The notes: generated by a model from the sequence alone, not told the origin. Shown: positions 1 to 10,693, counted from the stretch's first letter. The stretch: DNA of 64,000 nt from Bacteroidota bacterium (GCA_016722525.1 JADKJB010000006.1:62001-126000); one strand, 5' to 3'. A program made the numbers and translations.

Positions 1-2
1 AA

Positions 3-491
3 CCTGCCTTCCGTGAAAACGGGACAGTTACAGCAGGAAGTGCATCGGGTATAAATGATGGTGCAGCTGCATTATTAATAGCCTCTGAAAAAGCTGTTAC
101 AGAAAATAAATTAAAACCCATTGCAAAAGTACTTGCTTCAGCCGTTACAGGCGTTGAACCTTCAGTGATGGGTATTGGCCCTGTCACTGCAGCAAGGGCA
201 GCACTGAAAAAAGCCGGCATCAGCTTCAACGACCTTTCGGTCATTGAATTGAATGAAGCCTTTGCAGCCCAAGGGTTAGCATGTATTCGTGAATGGGGAC
301 TAAAGGACCATGACTCCAGAATAAACCCTAACGGAGGAGCCATTGCAATTGGTCACCCTTTAGGTATGTCTGGAGCCCGACTTATTTTAACAGCAGCCAG
401 AGAGTTGGAACTGATTGGTGGAAAGTATGCTCTTTGTACTATGTGCATTGGAGTAGGCCAAGGTTATGCCATGGTAATTGAAAGAGTTTAA
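3..491 (+). CDS. Thiolase (acetyl-CoA acyltransferase), C-terminal part
   Basis: The gene enters from beyond the left edge; the frame is open from base 3 and about 162 residues are visible. It would cleave a 3-oxoacyl-CoA with CoA to give acetyl-CoA. The thiolase C-terminal half is clear: the NEAFAAQ block, the glycine-rich NPNGGAIAIGHPLG block with its catalytic His, and the final CIGVGQG with the second catalytic Cys. The next genes are paaY and paaZ, so a 3-oxoadipyl-CoA thiolase role (PaaJ/PcaF type) is likely, but the substrate cannot be read from this fragment. It ends 8 bp before the next gene, consistent with an operon. Confidence 0.93.
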   Translation, partial: PAFRENGTVTAGSASGINDGAAALLIASEKAVTENKLKPIAKVLASAVTGVEPSVMGIGPVTAARAALKKAGISFNDLSVIELNEAFAAQGLACIREWGLKDHDSRINPNGGAIAIGHPLGMSGARLILTAARELELIGGKYALCTMCIGVGQGYAMVIERV

Positions 492-499
492 CTGAATAA

Positions 500-1090
500 A
501 TGATGATTTACGAATTCAACGGATTTATTCCGGTAGTGCACGAAACAGCTTTTGTTCATCCCAATGCAACAGTTACCGGAAATGTTATAATTGGCAAAGA
601 TGTTTATATCGGTCCCGGAGCGGCAATTAGAGGAGATTGGGGACAAATAATTATCGAAGATGGTTGTAATGTGCAGGAAAACTGTACAATTCACATGTTT
701 CCGGGCATTACCGTGCATCTTAAAGAAGCTGCACATATTGGCCACGGTGCCATAATTCATGGTGCCATTATCGGTAAAAACGTTTTGGTTGGAATGAATG
801 CAGTAATTATGGATAATGCTCAAATTGGTGATAACAGCATAATTGGTGCTTTGAGTTTTGTTCCGGCTAATACTATTATCCCTGAAAAGAAAGTGGTTGT
901 AGGCAATCCAGCCAAAATAGTAAAAGAGGCTTCGGAGGAAATGATTCAATGGAAGTCGCAAGGAACCCTTCTTTATCAGCAATTACCTGATGATTGTCGA
1001 AAATCACTTAAGCCTTGTGAGCCATTAAGGGAAATACCCTCCGACAGAAAAGTGCAGAATGATTCCTATAAGCCGTGGAAAAGTAGCTGA
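500..1090 (+). CDS. paaY: PaaY-like gamma-carbonic-anhydrase-family hexapeptide protein
   Basis: A 196-residue left-handed beta-helix protein. Hexapeptide repeats run from about residue 20 to 140 (VTGNVIIGKDVYIGPGAAIRG, then AHIGHGAIIHG and IIGKNVLVGMNAVI), with His residues placed as in gamma-carbonic anhydrase metal sites (TIHMF, HIGHG, IIHG). In the phenylacetate pathway PaaY is a thioesterase thought to remove dead-end CoA adducts. Its position between a thiolase and paaZ supports that role over a generic carbonic anhydrase. Two ATGs in a row (500 and 503) could start it. The reading frame is intact. Confidence 0.85.
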   Translation: MMIYEFNGFIPVVHETAFVHPNATVTGNVIIGKDVYIGPGAAIRGDWGQIIIEDGCNVQENCTIHMFPGITVHLKEAAHIGHGAIIHGAIIGKNVLVGMNAVIMDNAQIGDNSIIGALSFVPANTIIPEKKVVVGNPAKIVKEASEEMIQWKSQGTLLYQQLPDDCRKSLKPCEPLREIPSDRKVQNDSYKPWKSS

Positions 1091-1260
1091 GTTTTAGTCT
1101 TTCTGACTTTTGAATGGGTCTCCAATGCATTCACTTTCCAATTGCTATTCTTGCTCAGATTTTTATGAAAGCATTGTTTTTGATCAAAAAAGTTTTCAAC
1201 TACCTATTAATAACTCCTGTTTCACTGCCTGAATGGTCATGGAGTTACTGGCTGAAATAG

Positions 1261-1268
1261 TATATTTG
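1261..1268 (+). promoter_or_regulatory. Probable -7 element for paaZ (TATATTTG)
   Basis: TATATTTG matches the Bacteroidota -7 consensus TAnnTTTG exactly and lies 20 bp before the paaZ start. No convincing -33 TTTG is visible at the expected distance, so the call is tentative. The 198-bp gap after paaY is long enough for an independent promoter. Confidence 0.4.
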
Positions 1269-1288
1269 CAGCATAAGTTGAAAAAACA

Positions 1289-3330
1289 ATGAGATTAAAA
1301 AGTTTTGCCTCAGGCCAATGGGTAGAAGGAACCGGAAAAGGTGTTGAGTTATTTAATGCCGTTAACGGTGAACCAATAGGAACAGCAAGCTCTGAAGGAG
1401 TGGATTTTAAAGCAATGCTAGAATACGCCCGTAGTACAGGAGGGCCGGCATTGCGAAAAATGACTTTTCATGAGAGAGCGCTTATGTTGAAGAAGCTGGC
1501 TTTGTATCTGAGTGAAAAAAAGAAGTTGTTTTATGAACTTTCTGCTGCAACAGGAGCCACCAAGATAGGTTCAATGATTGATATTGATGGCGGAATCAGC
1601 ACCATGTTTGTTTGTGCCAGTAAGGGACGACGGGAGTTACCAGACGAAAAATTTCTGGTAGAAGGAAATCCGGAGCAGATCTCTAAGAATGGAACTTTCC
1701 TTGGTCAGCATATTTGTGTGCCGATGGAGGGTGTTGCCATTCACATAAATGCCTTTAATTTTCCGTGTTGGGGTATGCTCGAAAAAATTGCCCCTACCTT
1801 TCTGCCCGGAGTTCCGGCAATAGTTAAACCTGCTACTGTTACTTCCTACCTTACTGAATTGATGGTTAAAGAAATCATTAACTCAGGAATTTTACCTGCC
1901 GGTGCCTTGCAACTTATTTGTGGCGGTACCGGTAATTTGCTGGAGCATGTTACTTTACAGGACGTTGTTACATTTACTGGTTCTGCAACAACCGGACGCA
2001 AACTGAAGCAACTTCCCGCTATCATAAACAATTCTGTTCGATTTAATATGGAAGCCGATTCACTCAATTTTTCTCTTCTTGGTGAAGATGCCAAACCAGG
2101 CACTGTTGAGTACGATCTTTTTATTAAAGAAGTAGGTAGAGAAATGACTGTAAAAGCTGGTCAGAAATGTACACCATTCGTCGCATACTGGTTCCTGAAA
2201 AATTTAGTGGAGGATGTAATAAAATCTTTGAAACTCCGATTGGCAGATATTCGACTGGGAAACCCATCTGTTGAAGGTGTTAAAATGGGTCCTCTGGCAA
2301 GTAGAGGTCAGGTTGAAGAAGTAAAATCGAAAATAACGGAATTGTTAAGTTGTTGTGAAGTGGCACATGGTAATCAGGATGATTTTGAAGTGCTGGGAGC
2401 CGACAGAAATAAAGGTGCTTTTATTCCAGCAATGTTATTGTTCTGTAAAGATGGACTCAAGAATAATGCTCCTCACGATATAGAAGCTTTTGGACCTGTA
2501 AGTACAGTGATGGGATACAAAATACAGCAGATGCCATTGAGTTGGCAAGAAGAGGAAAAGGCAGCTTAGTGGGTTCTGTTTTTACCAATAATTCTGAATT
2601 CGCCAAAGATATGGTGCTCGGTACTGCAGCATGGCATGGTAGAATTATGATTATGAACGCAGCTGCAGCAGGGGAGTCAACAGGGCACGGTTCACCACTG
2701 GGACATTTAGTGCATGGAGGGCCTGGGCGAGCAGGTGGAGGTGAGGAAATGGGAGGGATCAGAGGTGTTAAACATTACATGCAACGTACCGCAATCCAAG
2801 GATCACCTACCATGCTGACAAAAGTATGTAATGAATTTATCAGAGGTTCTGAAATTAAAGAAGATGTAATTCATCCCTTTCGAAAGTACTTTGAAGAGAT
2901 TCAGATAGGTGATACACTTTTTACTCATAAACGAACAGTAACCGAAGCCGATATTGTAAATTTTGCCGGCATTAGTGGTGATTTCTTCTATGCTCACACT
3001 GATGAAACTTCTCTTGAAGGTTCCATCTTTGAAAAAAGAGTTGCTCACGGTTATTTTATTATTTCAGCAGCAGCCGGATTATTCGTTGATCCTAAAAAAG
3101 GACCTGTACTTGCAAATTACGGACTTGATAGCTTAAGATTTACGCAACCTGTTTATGTAGGTGATACCATTTCAGTGCGACTTACTTGCAAACGGAAAAC
3201 AAAAAAAGAAAACAAAGAAGGTCAAATCCCGCAAGGTGTTGTTGAATGGGACGTTGAGGTTTCAAATCAACGTGGAGAAACTGTTGCAACTGAAACCGTA
3301 TTAACATTAGTGGCAAGAAAAGAAGAATAG
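1289..3330 (+). CDS. paaZ: PaaZ: oxepin-CoA hydrolase / semialdehyde dehydrogenase (single-base frameshift)
   Basis: Bifunctional enzyme of phenylacetate degradation: a MaoC-like hydratase opens the oxepin-CoA ring and an aldehyde dehydrogenase oxidises the resulting semialdehyde. The N-terminal ALDH domain shows the catalytic Cys in GQKCTPF and the Glu in FNMEADSLN. The C-terminal third is a MaoC domain (DFFYAHTD, RVAHGYFIISAAAG). The frame breaks near 2519-2522, where AAAA should be AAAAA: the first frame ends at 2569 and the second carries ELARRGKGSLVGSVF onward. Restoring one A gives about 680 residues, matching the E. coli PaaZ length of about 681. The break is most simply a sequencing error. 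Confidence 0.93.
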
Positions 3331-3336
3331 TTTAGT

Positions 3337-3963
3337 TTGAAGCGCATGATAAACAAAAATTTTTTTGAATATATTTTGATCCTTGCTTTCGGTGTAATTG
3401 TAACCTGCTGTTTTAGCACTGTTGCCATTGGTCAGGTAAAAAGTAGTGTCAAAAAAACAGCACCTGCAAGAACATCGCTCCTGAAAATAAATATTGATAA
3501 AATTAAAATCGATAGCCTGGAAGCAGAGCTTGAAGATTTGAAAGTGAAATTGGATATATCGGATTCTTTGTTTGATGCTGAAACGTTCGTTACTGCTGAC
3601 TTGCGTGATCAAATAATTAAACTCGACGATTACAGAAAAAAACTGGAGAATACTATAGATTCTTATAAAGGTGAAAATTTAAAACTCAATCAAAGTAACA
3701 GAATATTGATTGTTTTTAATTCGCTTGTTGCAATATTGCTAGTGATATCACTGGTATTTTTTCTTAAAAAAATTGGTTCCGGAAAACTTCCAAAAGCAAA
3801 TGGTGCCAATGAATTCTCGAACAACCCAACTGGAAATAAGATTTCAGCTTTAAGCCTGGAAGATAAGTTGCAGCAGCTGGAACGTCTTGGTAAGTTGAGA
3901 GAGAAAGGCTTGCTCTCCGAAAGCGAATTTTTGGCAGAAAAGCAAAATATATTAGGCAAGTAG
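3337..3963 (+). CDS. Membrane protein with coiled coil and C-terminal SHOCT domain
   Basis: 208 residues, function unknown. An N-terminal hydrophobic segment (residues 5-32) ending in a signal-peptidase-like site is followed by a heptad-rich coiled coil (about 55-120), a second membrane segment (IVFNSLVAILLVISLVFFL, about 122-145), and a C-terminal SHOCT motif (LEDKLQQLERLGKLREKGLL then SESEFLAEK). SHOCT domains are short oligomerisation modules found at protein ends. The gene starts 6 bp after paaZ and precedes an enoyl-CoA hydratase, so it may be co-transcribed with the catabolic genes without being part of the pathway. Confidence 0.75.
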   Translation: MKRMINKNFFEYILILAFGVIVTCCFSTVAIGQVKSSVKKTAPARTSLLKINIDKIKIDSLEAELEDLKVKLDISDSLFDAETFVTADLRDQIIKLDDYRKKLENTIDSYKGENLKLNQSNRILIVFNSLVAILLVISLVFFLKKIGSGKLPKANGANEFSNNPTGNKISALSLEDKLQQLERLGKLREKGLLSESEFLAEKQNILGK

Positions 3964-4014
3964 CAATTTAAATAATTATTTCATTGAATTTTTTCTTTTA
4001 AATAAGGACCAATT

Positions 4015-4781
4015 ATGGCAACTGAAGGTAATGTAAAAACACAACTGGAATCAGGAATAGCAACAATTACTTTTTTTCATCCACAAAGCAATTCACTTCC
4101 GGGTAATTTATTAAGAGCGCTTGCTCATGAAATTATAGCAGCCGGTAATAATGATTCAGTGAGTTTAATTGTTATTCAAAGCAGTGGTGAGAAAGCTTTT
4201 TGTGCCGGAGCATCCTTTGATGAACTCATGTCGATTTCTTCTTTCGATGAAGGAAGAAATTTCTTTTCAGGATTTGCTTGGTGATTAATGCTATCCGTAA
4301 AGCTCCCAAGTTTGTAATAGCCCGAATTCAGGGAAAGGCAGTTGGTGGTGGAGTAGGGTTAGCTGCCGCAGCCGATTACAGCATAGCGCATATGTCTGCT
4401 GATGTCAAACTTTCCGAGTTGGCAGTTGGTATCGGGCCGTTTGTTGTAGGCCCTGCTGTGGAACGTAAAATCGGTAAATCGGCTTTTACTTCATTAACCA
4501 TAAACGCTACCGAATGGCAATCTGCAAAATGGGCTCTCGAAAAAGGACTTTATGCTGAATTGCACGACACAATTCCGGCTCTTGATGAAGCCGTGAATCG
4601 TCTTGCCGGCAAACTTTCGAACTCGAGTCCTGAAGCCATGAAACATCTTAAATCCGTATTTTGGAAAGGTACTGATGATTGGGATTCATTATTGATTGAA
4701 CGCGCTGAGATGAGCGGTACGCTGGTATTGTCGGATTATACCAGAAATGCTATCAGCAAATTTAAAGCTGGAGCACGTTAA
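4015..4781 (+). CDS. Enoyl-CoA hydratase/isomerase family protein (frameshifted)
   Basis: A crotonase-fold protein of about 255 residues once one base is restored. The oxyanion-hole segment KAFCAGASFDEL and the region around GKAVGGGVGLAAAADYS are family hallmarks. The frame breaks at 4280-4281, where GG should be GGG: the first piece ends SGFAW at 4284 and the second continues VINAIRKAPKFV. Neighbouring thiolase, paaY and paaZ suggest a PaaF/PaaG-like step or general beta-oxidation. The usual crotonase catalytic Glu pair is not clearly recognisable (the region reads LAVGIGPFVVGPAVER), so the exact reaction is not assignable. Confidence 0.85.
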
Positions 4782-4803
4782 AGAAGTTGCTGTTTTTTAG
4801 CTT

Positions 4804-6220
4804 ATGCCTGATAACTTAATCGCTGCTGTTGTTATACTATTTACCTATTCAATAGTACTGCTTTTGCGGTCAGGTTCTTTGCCGTTTTTGATTAAAAAAT
4901 TGTACCTGCTTACAGCGGCAGGAAAGAAGCAGCAACTTCTGAGAATTCAACCTTTTTTGGAATTGCATTCCGGTTATTTTAAAGCACTGTCGGAAAATGG
5001 CAGAAAAATATTTATAAACCGTTGTTTGCAATTTGTGGGATCCAAAAATTTTATTGGAATGGAAGGCATGAAGGTGACTTTCGAAATGGAAATTAAACTC
5101 GCAGCTGCAGCCATCCAGATCACATTTGGATTTAAGAACTTTTCTTTTTCTCATTATCACACAGTTAAAATATTTCCTGAACCCTTTTATTCGCGATTAC
5201 ACGACCGGTATTTAAAAGGAGGTGCCAGTACAAGTGGAGTTTTGTTTTTTTCCTGGAAAGACTTCCTGGAAGGTTACAACAGCCCTGATGATCGTTACAA
5301 TCTCGGACTTCATGAAATGGCTCATGCGCTACGATTGCAATTGCTCCATGGCAGTGATTTCGATTCCCGCTTTGCAAATTATGCGGATCAATGGGAAGAA
5401 ATTGCTCGTCCGGAATTTGGAAGCCATGAACCAACGTGAGTCCTCATTTTTGCGTGAATATGCTGCGGTAAATATGGAAGAGTTTTTGCGGTTTGTGTAG
5501 AGCACTTTTTTGAAGTCCCTGAGGAATTTAAATCCCACCTCCCTGATATTTACAATCACCTTTGTTTTCTCTTAAATCAAGACCCGTTGCGGGATGAGGC
5601 TGATTTCACTCTTTCTTCGAAATTTATTGAGGATATTAATATTGACAGAAAACTCAAACCGATTCCTCTTGAAGTTGAAAAGAATTATGATTATGATACG
5701 TGGCACTGGAGTTTTAATTTTATTATTGCCGGATTATTCGGGGCTTTTTCTTATATAATTACCATTTATGGAACCGTACTTTTCAGACCCTTTCATATTT
5801 TTTTAATTATTATTGGCAGTTGTAGTGTTATTGCGGGATTTTACAAATATTTTTATAAAAAGGTATCTACCTGTTTCGTCATCTCATGATGTTTGCATCT
5901 GTTGGTGTTGGATTAATTATAAGCGCCCTCATACTTTTGCGAATAAAAATTTGGTAGTATCTCAAACATACCGAACTTACAAAATTGCTTCTTATGTTTA
6001 TTTTTACGGTCATACTAAAAGTGAAAATGCTTATATCCTGATACTTGACAATGACGCATTAAAACGCTATCCGGAAATAAGAACTTTTGAAGAAAAGCAA
6101 TTTGGTGAATTTATTTCTAAGGCTGATTCTGTTAAAATTGGCTTTTCACAAGGAATTTTTGGATTTGAGAATTTTGAAAACAAGGAATTATTATTTACTG
6201 AAAAATCAGCAAATCCTTAA
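4804..6220 (+). CDS. MtfA-like zinc peptidase (M90) with C-terminal membrane extension (four frameshifts)
   Basis: Residues 1-230 match the M90/MtfA family of zinc-dependent peptidases: the metal-binding HEMAH motif in NLGLHEMAHALRLQ, then DQWEEIARPEF and ESSFLREYAAVNMEEFF. An N-terminal membrane segment comes first. Breaks lie at about 5420 (one extra G), 5480-5485 (a T lost), 5858-5863 (an A lost) and 5945-5950 (an A lost). With these corrected, one frame of about 472 residues runs to 6220. The part beyond about residue 290 holds two predicted membrane segments (around FNFIIAGLFGAFSYIITI and ASVGVGLIISALILL) and a soluble tail. MtfA proteins are usually near 260 residues, so either this is an extended form or a second gene begins inside near 5660. 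Confidence 0.72.
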
Positions 6221-6244
6221 ATTTAATGGCATTTCCTTTTATCT

Positions 6245-6252
6245 TAACTTTG
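6245..6252 (+). promoter_or_regulatory. Probable -7 element for the E1 gene (TAACTTTG)
   Basis: TAACTTTG matches TAnnTTTG and sits 7 bp before the ATG at 6260, which would give a nearly leaderless transcript. No good -33 element is visible. Confidence 0.4.
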
Positions 6253-6259
6253 CGCAATT

Positions 6260-8331
6260 ATGAATACTAACAATGGAAATATAAATGCCTCTGAAATTTC
6301 GGAAGCAGTTCTAACTCAAGCTTTCAGGTTAATGGCGGAAGCGCGATCTATGTCGGCCATTTATGAAGCAAACAGTTCCTTCACCTCCAAATATGTTCAT
6401 GCAACTTCCAAAGGCCATGAGGCTATACAAATAGCTACAGGACTTCAATTGCTTCCGCAGGACTTTCTTTCAGCCTATTACCGCGACGATAGCATGTTGC
6501 TTTCAATTGGGATGGAACCCTTTGAACTCATGCTGCAATTGATGGCTAAAAGAGATGATCCTTTTAGTGGGGGTAGATTGTATTACAGTCACCCTAGTTT
6601 GAAACGACCCAATATGCCTAAAATTCCGATGCAGTCATCTGCCACGGGCATGCAGGCAATTCCTGCCACAGGTATTGCCATGGGACTTCAATATCTCGAA
6701 AATCAGGCACTTTCTGAATGGGAGGGTAGCGACAGCCCATTAGTGGTTTGTTCATTAGGCGATGCTTCTATTACAGAAGGAGAGGTAGCTGAGGCATTTC
6801 AAATGGCCGTTCTTAAAAAATTGCCTATTGTATATTTGGTGCAGGACAATGAATGGGATATTTCGGCCCATGCACGTGAAATCAGAGCTATGGATGCTAC
6901 TCATTATGCAATGGGTTTTAAAGGACTGGAAGTAAGGACTATTGATGGAACAGATTTTATCAAGTCCTATCAAACCATGCATGAAGTTTTTACTTCGGTA
7001 AGAATGGAGAGGCGGCCGTTTTTGGTACATGCAAAAGTCCCTTTGCTCAATCACCATACCTCCGGAGTAAGAAAAGAATGGTACAGGGATGATTTAGAAG
7101 AGCAATTATTGCGTGACCCCTATCCCAAGTTCAAAATCAATAATAAATTTGGGATACAGCAACGAGCACTTTCAAGAATTGAAACTGATGCCGATGAAAG
7201 GTTCAGGAACATTTTGCAAAAGCAATGGCTGCTGAAGACCCCAGACCGGAAGATCTTTTTACACATGATTTTGCACCAACTTTAATCACTGAAGAAAAGG
7301 GGGAAAGAGAACCTGCCGGAAAAGAACGCACAGTGATGGTAGATTGTGCGCTTTTTGCTGTGAATGAATTAATGTCAAAGCATAAAGAATGTTTATTATA
7401 CGGGCAAGATGTAGGACGACGGCTAGGCGGTGTTTTTCGTGAAGCAGCAACCCTGGCACAAAAATTTGGTGATGACCGGGTTTTTAATACTCCCATTCAG
7501 GAAGCATTTATTATTGGAAGTACTGTGGGTATGTCGGCTGCAGGTTTAAAACCTATTGTTGAAGTCCAGTTTGCAGATTATATATGGCCGGGATTGAATC
7601 AGTTGTTTACTGAAGTTAGCCGCTCCTGTTACTTATCGAACGGTAAATGGCCTGTGAGCTGTATTATTCGTGTTCCTATCGGTGCTTATGGAAGTGGTGG
7701 TCCCTATCATTCTTCAAGTGTTGAAAGTGTTGTGGCAAACATTCGAGGAGTAAAAATTGCCTACCCCTCAACCGGTGCCGATTTAAAAGGACTATTTAAA
7801 GCTGCTTATTATGACCCGAATCCGGTTGTGATTTTTGAGCACAAAGGTTTATACTGGAGTAAAATTAAAGGTACCGAAGATGCCAAAACTATTGAACCTG
7901 ATGAAAATTATATTATTCCTTTTGGTAAAGGGCGCATGGTGTTGGAATCGGATACCGACCAAACATCGGTTTCAATTATCACCTATGGCATGGGGGTTTA
8001 CTGGGCGAAAAATGCAGCAAAAAATTTTCCCGGAAGAGTAGAAATTGTCGACCTGCGTACGTTGCATCCAATTGATGAGGATATGATTTTTTCTACCGTT
8101 ATAAAAAATAACCGATGCATTGTTGTTACCGAAGAACCTGTCAATAATTCATTTGGGCAAGCACTGGCCGGTCGTATTATGTTAAATTGTTTTAAGTTTC
8201 TTGATGCACCAGTTGAAGTGGTGGGTTCTGAAAATCTTCCTGCAATTCCTCTCAATGCAACACTTGAATTTGCAATGATTCCTAATGCGGATAAAGTTGC
8301 AAAGATCATCGAGAAAATTTTGAATTATTAG
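6260..8331 (+). CDS. Fused E1 alpha/beta subunit of a 2-oxoacid dehydrogenase complex (frameshifted)
   Basis: Thiamine-diphosphate E1 component with alpha and beta halves in one chain of about 690 residues. The alpha half (1-320) has the cofactor-binding stretch GDASITEGEVAEAF ending VQDNEWDIS. The beta half (from about 340) starts with the transketolase-type core VNELMSKHKECLLYGQDVGR, has EVQFADYIWPGLNQL, and ends with a transketolase C domain (VDLRTLHPID, VVTEEP). The break at 7218-7221 (AAAA for AAAAA) falls in the linker and makes it look like two genes (6260-7285 and 7225-8331). One added A joins them. Similar fused E1 proteins in Bacteroidota act on branched-chain 2-oxoacids or pyruvate; no E2 or E3 gene is nearby. 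Confidence 0.9.
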
Positions 8332-8627
8332 TTTGATTTATTTTCAAAAAGACTTAGGTAATCTTTTAGTTTATTTATTCAATTACTACTGTTGGTTGTG
8401 TTTGTTGTTGCATGCAATTCTATTTTAATTTCATAGGTAAATGCTAAAAATCAATTATGTTAAAACCGCTACAACCTGCTCTGTGAGGCCTTTTTGAGCT
8501 CAAGTTATCAACAAAACACCCTATTTATCAACAATTGCGAGGTTTTCGGGAATGGAATGTTGGTCTGTGCAAGACTTTCATATACTTTCGTGCAGTTCAA
8601 TAACTAACCCATATAAAATTAAAAACA
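8332..8627. other. Intergenic region upstream of the HU gene
   Basis: Nearly 300 bp without a gene. It holds two identical TTATCAACA nonamers in direct orientation (8505-8513 and 8525-8533), similar to DnaA boxes, the 10-bp palindrome TTGAGCTCAA (8494-8503), and a weak promoter candidate before HU (TTGG at 8560-8563, 17 bp, TATACTTTCG at 8581-8590). No open frame longer than about 20 codons is convincing. Confidence 0.5.
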
Positions 8628-8900
8628 ATGAACAAAGGAGAATTAGTTGATGCAATTGCATCAGAAGCAAAAATCACGAAAGCTGATGCTCAAAGAGCTC
8701 TTGAAGCTTTCCTTGCAGTAACTGCAAAAACTCTTAAAAAGGGTGACAAAGTTACATTAGTAGGATTTGGTACTTTCTCTATTGCTAAAAGAGCAGCTCG
8801 CATCGGTCGTAATCCACAAACCGGTAAAGAGATTAAAATTGCTGCTAAAAAAGTTGCTAAATTCAAAGCTGGAGCAGAACTTTCTGCAAAAGTGAAGTAA
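8628..8900 (+). CDS. hup: HU-family DNA-binding protein
   Basis: A 90-residue histone-like protein, the normal HU length. It starts MNKGELVDAIASEA, carries TLVGFGTFSIAKRAAR before the DNA-binding arm and the signature GRNPQTGKEIKIAA with the intercalating proline. It bends and compacts DNA as a dimer. It stands alone, with its own upstream region and a strong terminator at 8916-8950. The frame is intact. HU and IHF-like proteins overlap in sequence, but length and arm sequence fit HU best. Confidence 0.97.
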   Translation: MNKGELVDAIASEAKITKADAQRALEAFLAVTAKTLKKGDKVTLVGFGTFSIAKRAARIGRNPQTGKEIKIAAKKVAKFKAGAELSAKVK

Positions 8901-8915
8901 TTCAAATTTATCTTG

Positions 8916-8950
8916 AAAAAACCCTTCATGTCATGGAGGGTTTTTTTTTT
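8916..8950 (+). terminator. Rho-independent terminator after HU
   Basis: A-run, stem ACCCTTCATG / CATGGAGGGT with one mismatch and a one-base loop, then ten T residues. It lies 16 bp after the HU stop codon. Confidence 0.9.
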
Positions 8951-9013
8951 GCACAAAACATTATTTGTTGTAGTTTGTTTTCTATATTGGGTCTTTGGTA
9001 ATTTTAAATAAAA

Positions 9014-10626
9014 ATGAAGCTTCTTTCAGCAATTGCTATTTCTTGTAATCTATTTTTATTATTTTCCTTAACGGCATCAGCTCAGATGTCGCTCGTTCCA
9101 TTTGTGAATAATGTTACAAAGGTTACTGACATTACGAATTGTAACGACGACCGTTTATTTATAGTTGAACAGGCCGGTCGTATCCGCATTTCGGACCTTG
9201 ACGGTAACTTGTTGCCAACACCCTTTTTAAGCATTACACTGAAAGTAAATGATAATGGAAATGAACAGGGATTACTTGGCATGGCTTTCAGTCCCAACTT
9301 CAAACAAGATGGTAGATTTTATTTAAATTATACGAACAGTTCAAATGCAACAATAATTGCACGTTATAAGGTTTCTGCTACAGATCCCAATGTTGCAGAT
9401 TCTGTGAATGAGGAAATTTTATTGCAAATAGCGCAGCCATACACGAATCACAACGGAGGTACCATGCAATTCGGACCTGATGGGTATTTGTATATTGGAT
9501 TGGGCGATGGTGGGGCTGGCGGGGATCCTGGTAACAGAGCTCAAAATCTTCAATCACCCCTGGGTAAAATCTTAAGAATTGATGTTGCTCCATTATCAAG
9601 TTACCTTGTACCTGTTACCAACCCTTTTTATGGTTCAACCACAGCGTATACGAACATTTGGTCCTATGGATTGAGAAATCCCTGGAGAATGTCGTTTGAT
9701 AAACTTACCGGTGATTTGTGGATTGGAGATGTTGGCCAGAATATTATTGAAGAAATTAATTTCCAGCCCGCATCCAGCACAGGTGGTGAAAATTATGGAT
9801 GGCGCTGTTATGAAGCAAATGCAATTTATGATTCAACTTGCGTTTTCCCTTTAACATCTTATTCAGCTCCGGTTTATACTTATTCCCATGCCGGTTGTTC
9901 CGTTACCGGAGGTTATGTTTACAGAGGTGCAAAATATAGCTCCTGGTTTGGAAAGTATTTCTTTACTGATTTCTGTTCTGGACTGATTCAAAGTCTCACT
10001 CCCAATGATTCTGGTGGATTTTCAGCTTCCAGCTATGGGTCATTTGGGAATTATATTTTTTCGACTTTTGGAGTTGATCGGTATGGAGAAATGTATTTAG
10101 GAAAAAATACGACAGGTGTATTAAAATTAACCGACTCCTCTTGTGTTCCGGTTGCTTTCATTTCAATGAAGGATACCATTTTCTTATCAGGTACTTCCTA
10201 TTTGCTCTCAACTCCTTATGACCCGGTTTAAAGTATCAATGGTTGTTAAATGGAAAATTGTTAGCTGCTGCTAATTCTCATGAATATACTGCTCAGATAA
10301 CAGGAAATTATCAGGTTCTTGTGACTGATAGTGGATCCTGTTTTAACCTGTCGAAAATAACAACGCTTGTTTTAAATAAAGGGGATGGCTTTGAAATGTA
10401 TCCTAACCCTGCCGCTGATTATACAGAATTAGTTTGGTCTAGCAGTTCCTCAAAATCGAAAAAGATTGAAGTTTTCGATAGTACAGGTAAATTAGTTAAG
10501 AGTGCTGAAGTAAATCCAAAGGAGTTGAATTATTTGCTATCAACAAAAACTTTTAACCAAGGAATTTATATGGTTCGAATGACTATTGAAGAAGAACTTT
10601 TTGTTAAAAAATTAATGATAAAATGA
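9014..10626 (+). CDS. Secreted PQQ-dependent sugar dehydrogenase with T9SS sorting domain (frameshifted)
   Basis: About 537 residues after repair. A signal peptide (to about residue 24, ending ASAQ) leads a six-bladed beta-propeller of the glucose/sorbosone dehydrogenase family, with DDRLFIVEQAGRIRI, EQGLLGMAFSPNF, the His-bearing PYTNHNGGTMQFGPDG, GLGDGGAGGDPGNRAQ and WSYGLRNPWRMSFD. A C-terminal T9SS type A sorting domain begins at about 455 (FEMYPNPAADYTELVW, ending VKKLMIK). The frame breaks at 10227-10229, where TTT should be TTTT; the second piece opens QWLLNGKLLAAAN. The protein is probably exported to the cell surface and oxidises sugars or a related substrate with PQQ. It is monocistronic. 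Confidence 0.9.
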
Positions 10627-10693
10627 AATTGTTTTTTGACGTTTTACTATTGTCTTTAATTTCCTGATGCAGCTAGAACTTTTTTTTTACAAA

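Noticed and set aside
2500..2570. Programmed ribosomal frameshift in paaZ
   Set aside because: The break is at a plain AAAA run with no stimulatory structure, and the same kind of break occurs in about two dozen unrelated genes, so sequencing error is simpler.
6260..8331. Two separate E1 alpha and beta genes
   Set aside because: They overlap by 61 bp in different frames, and a single added A joins them into the known fused form.
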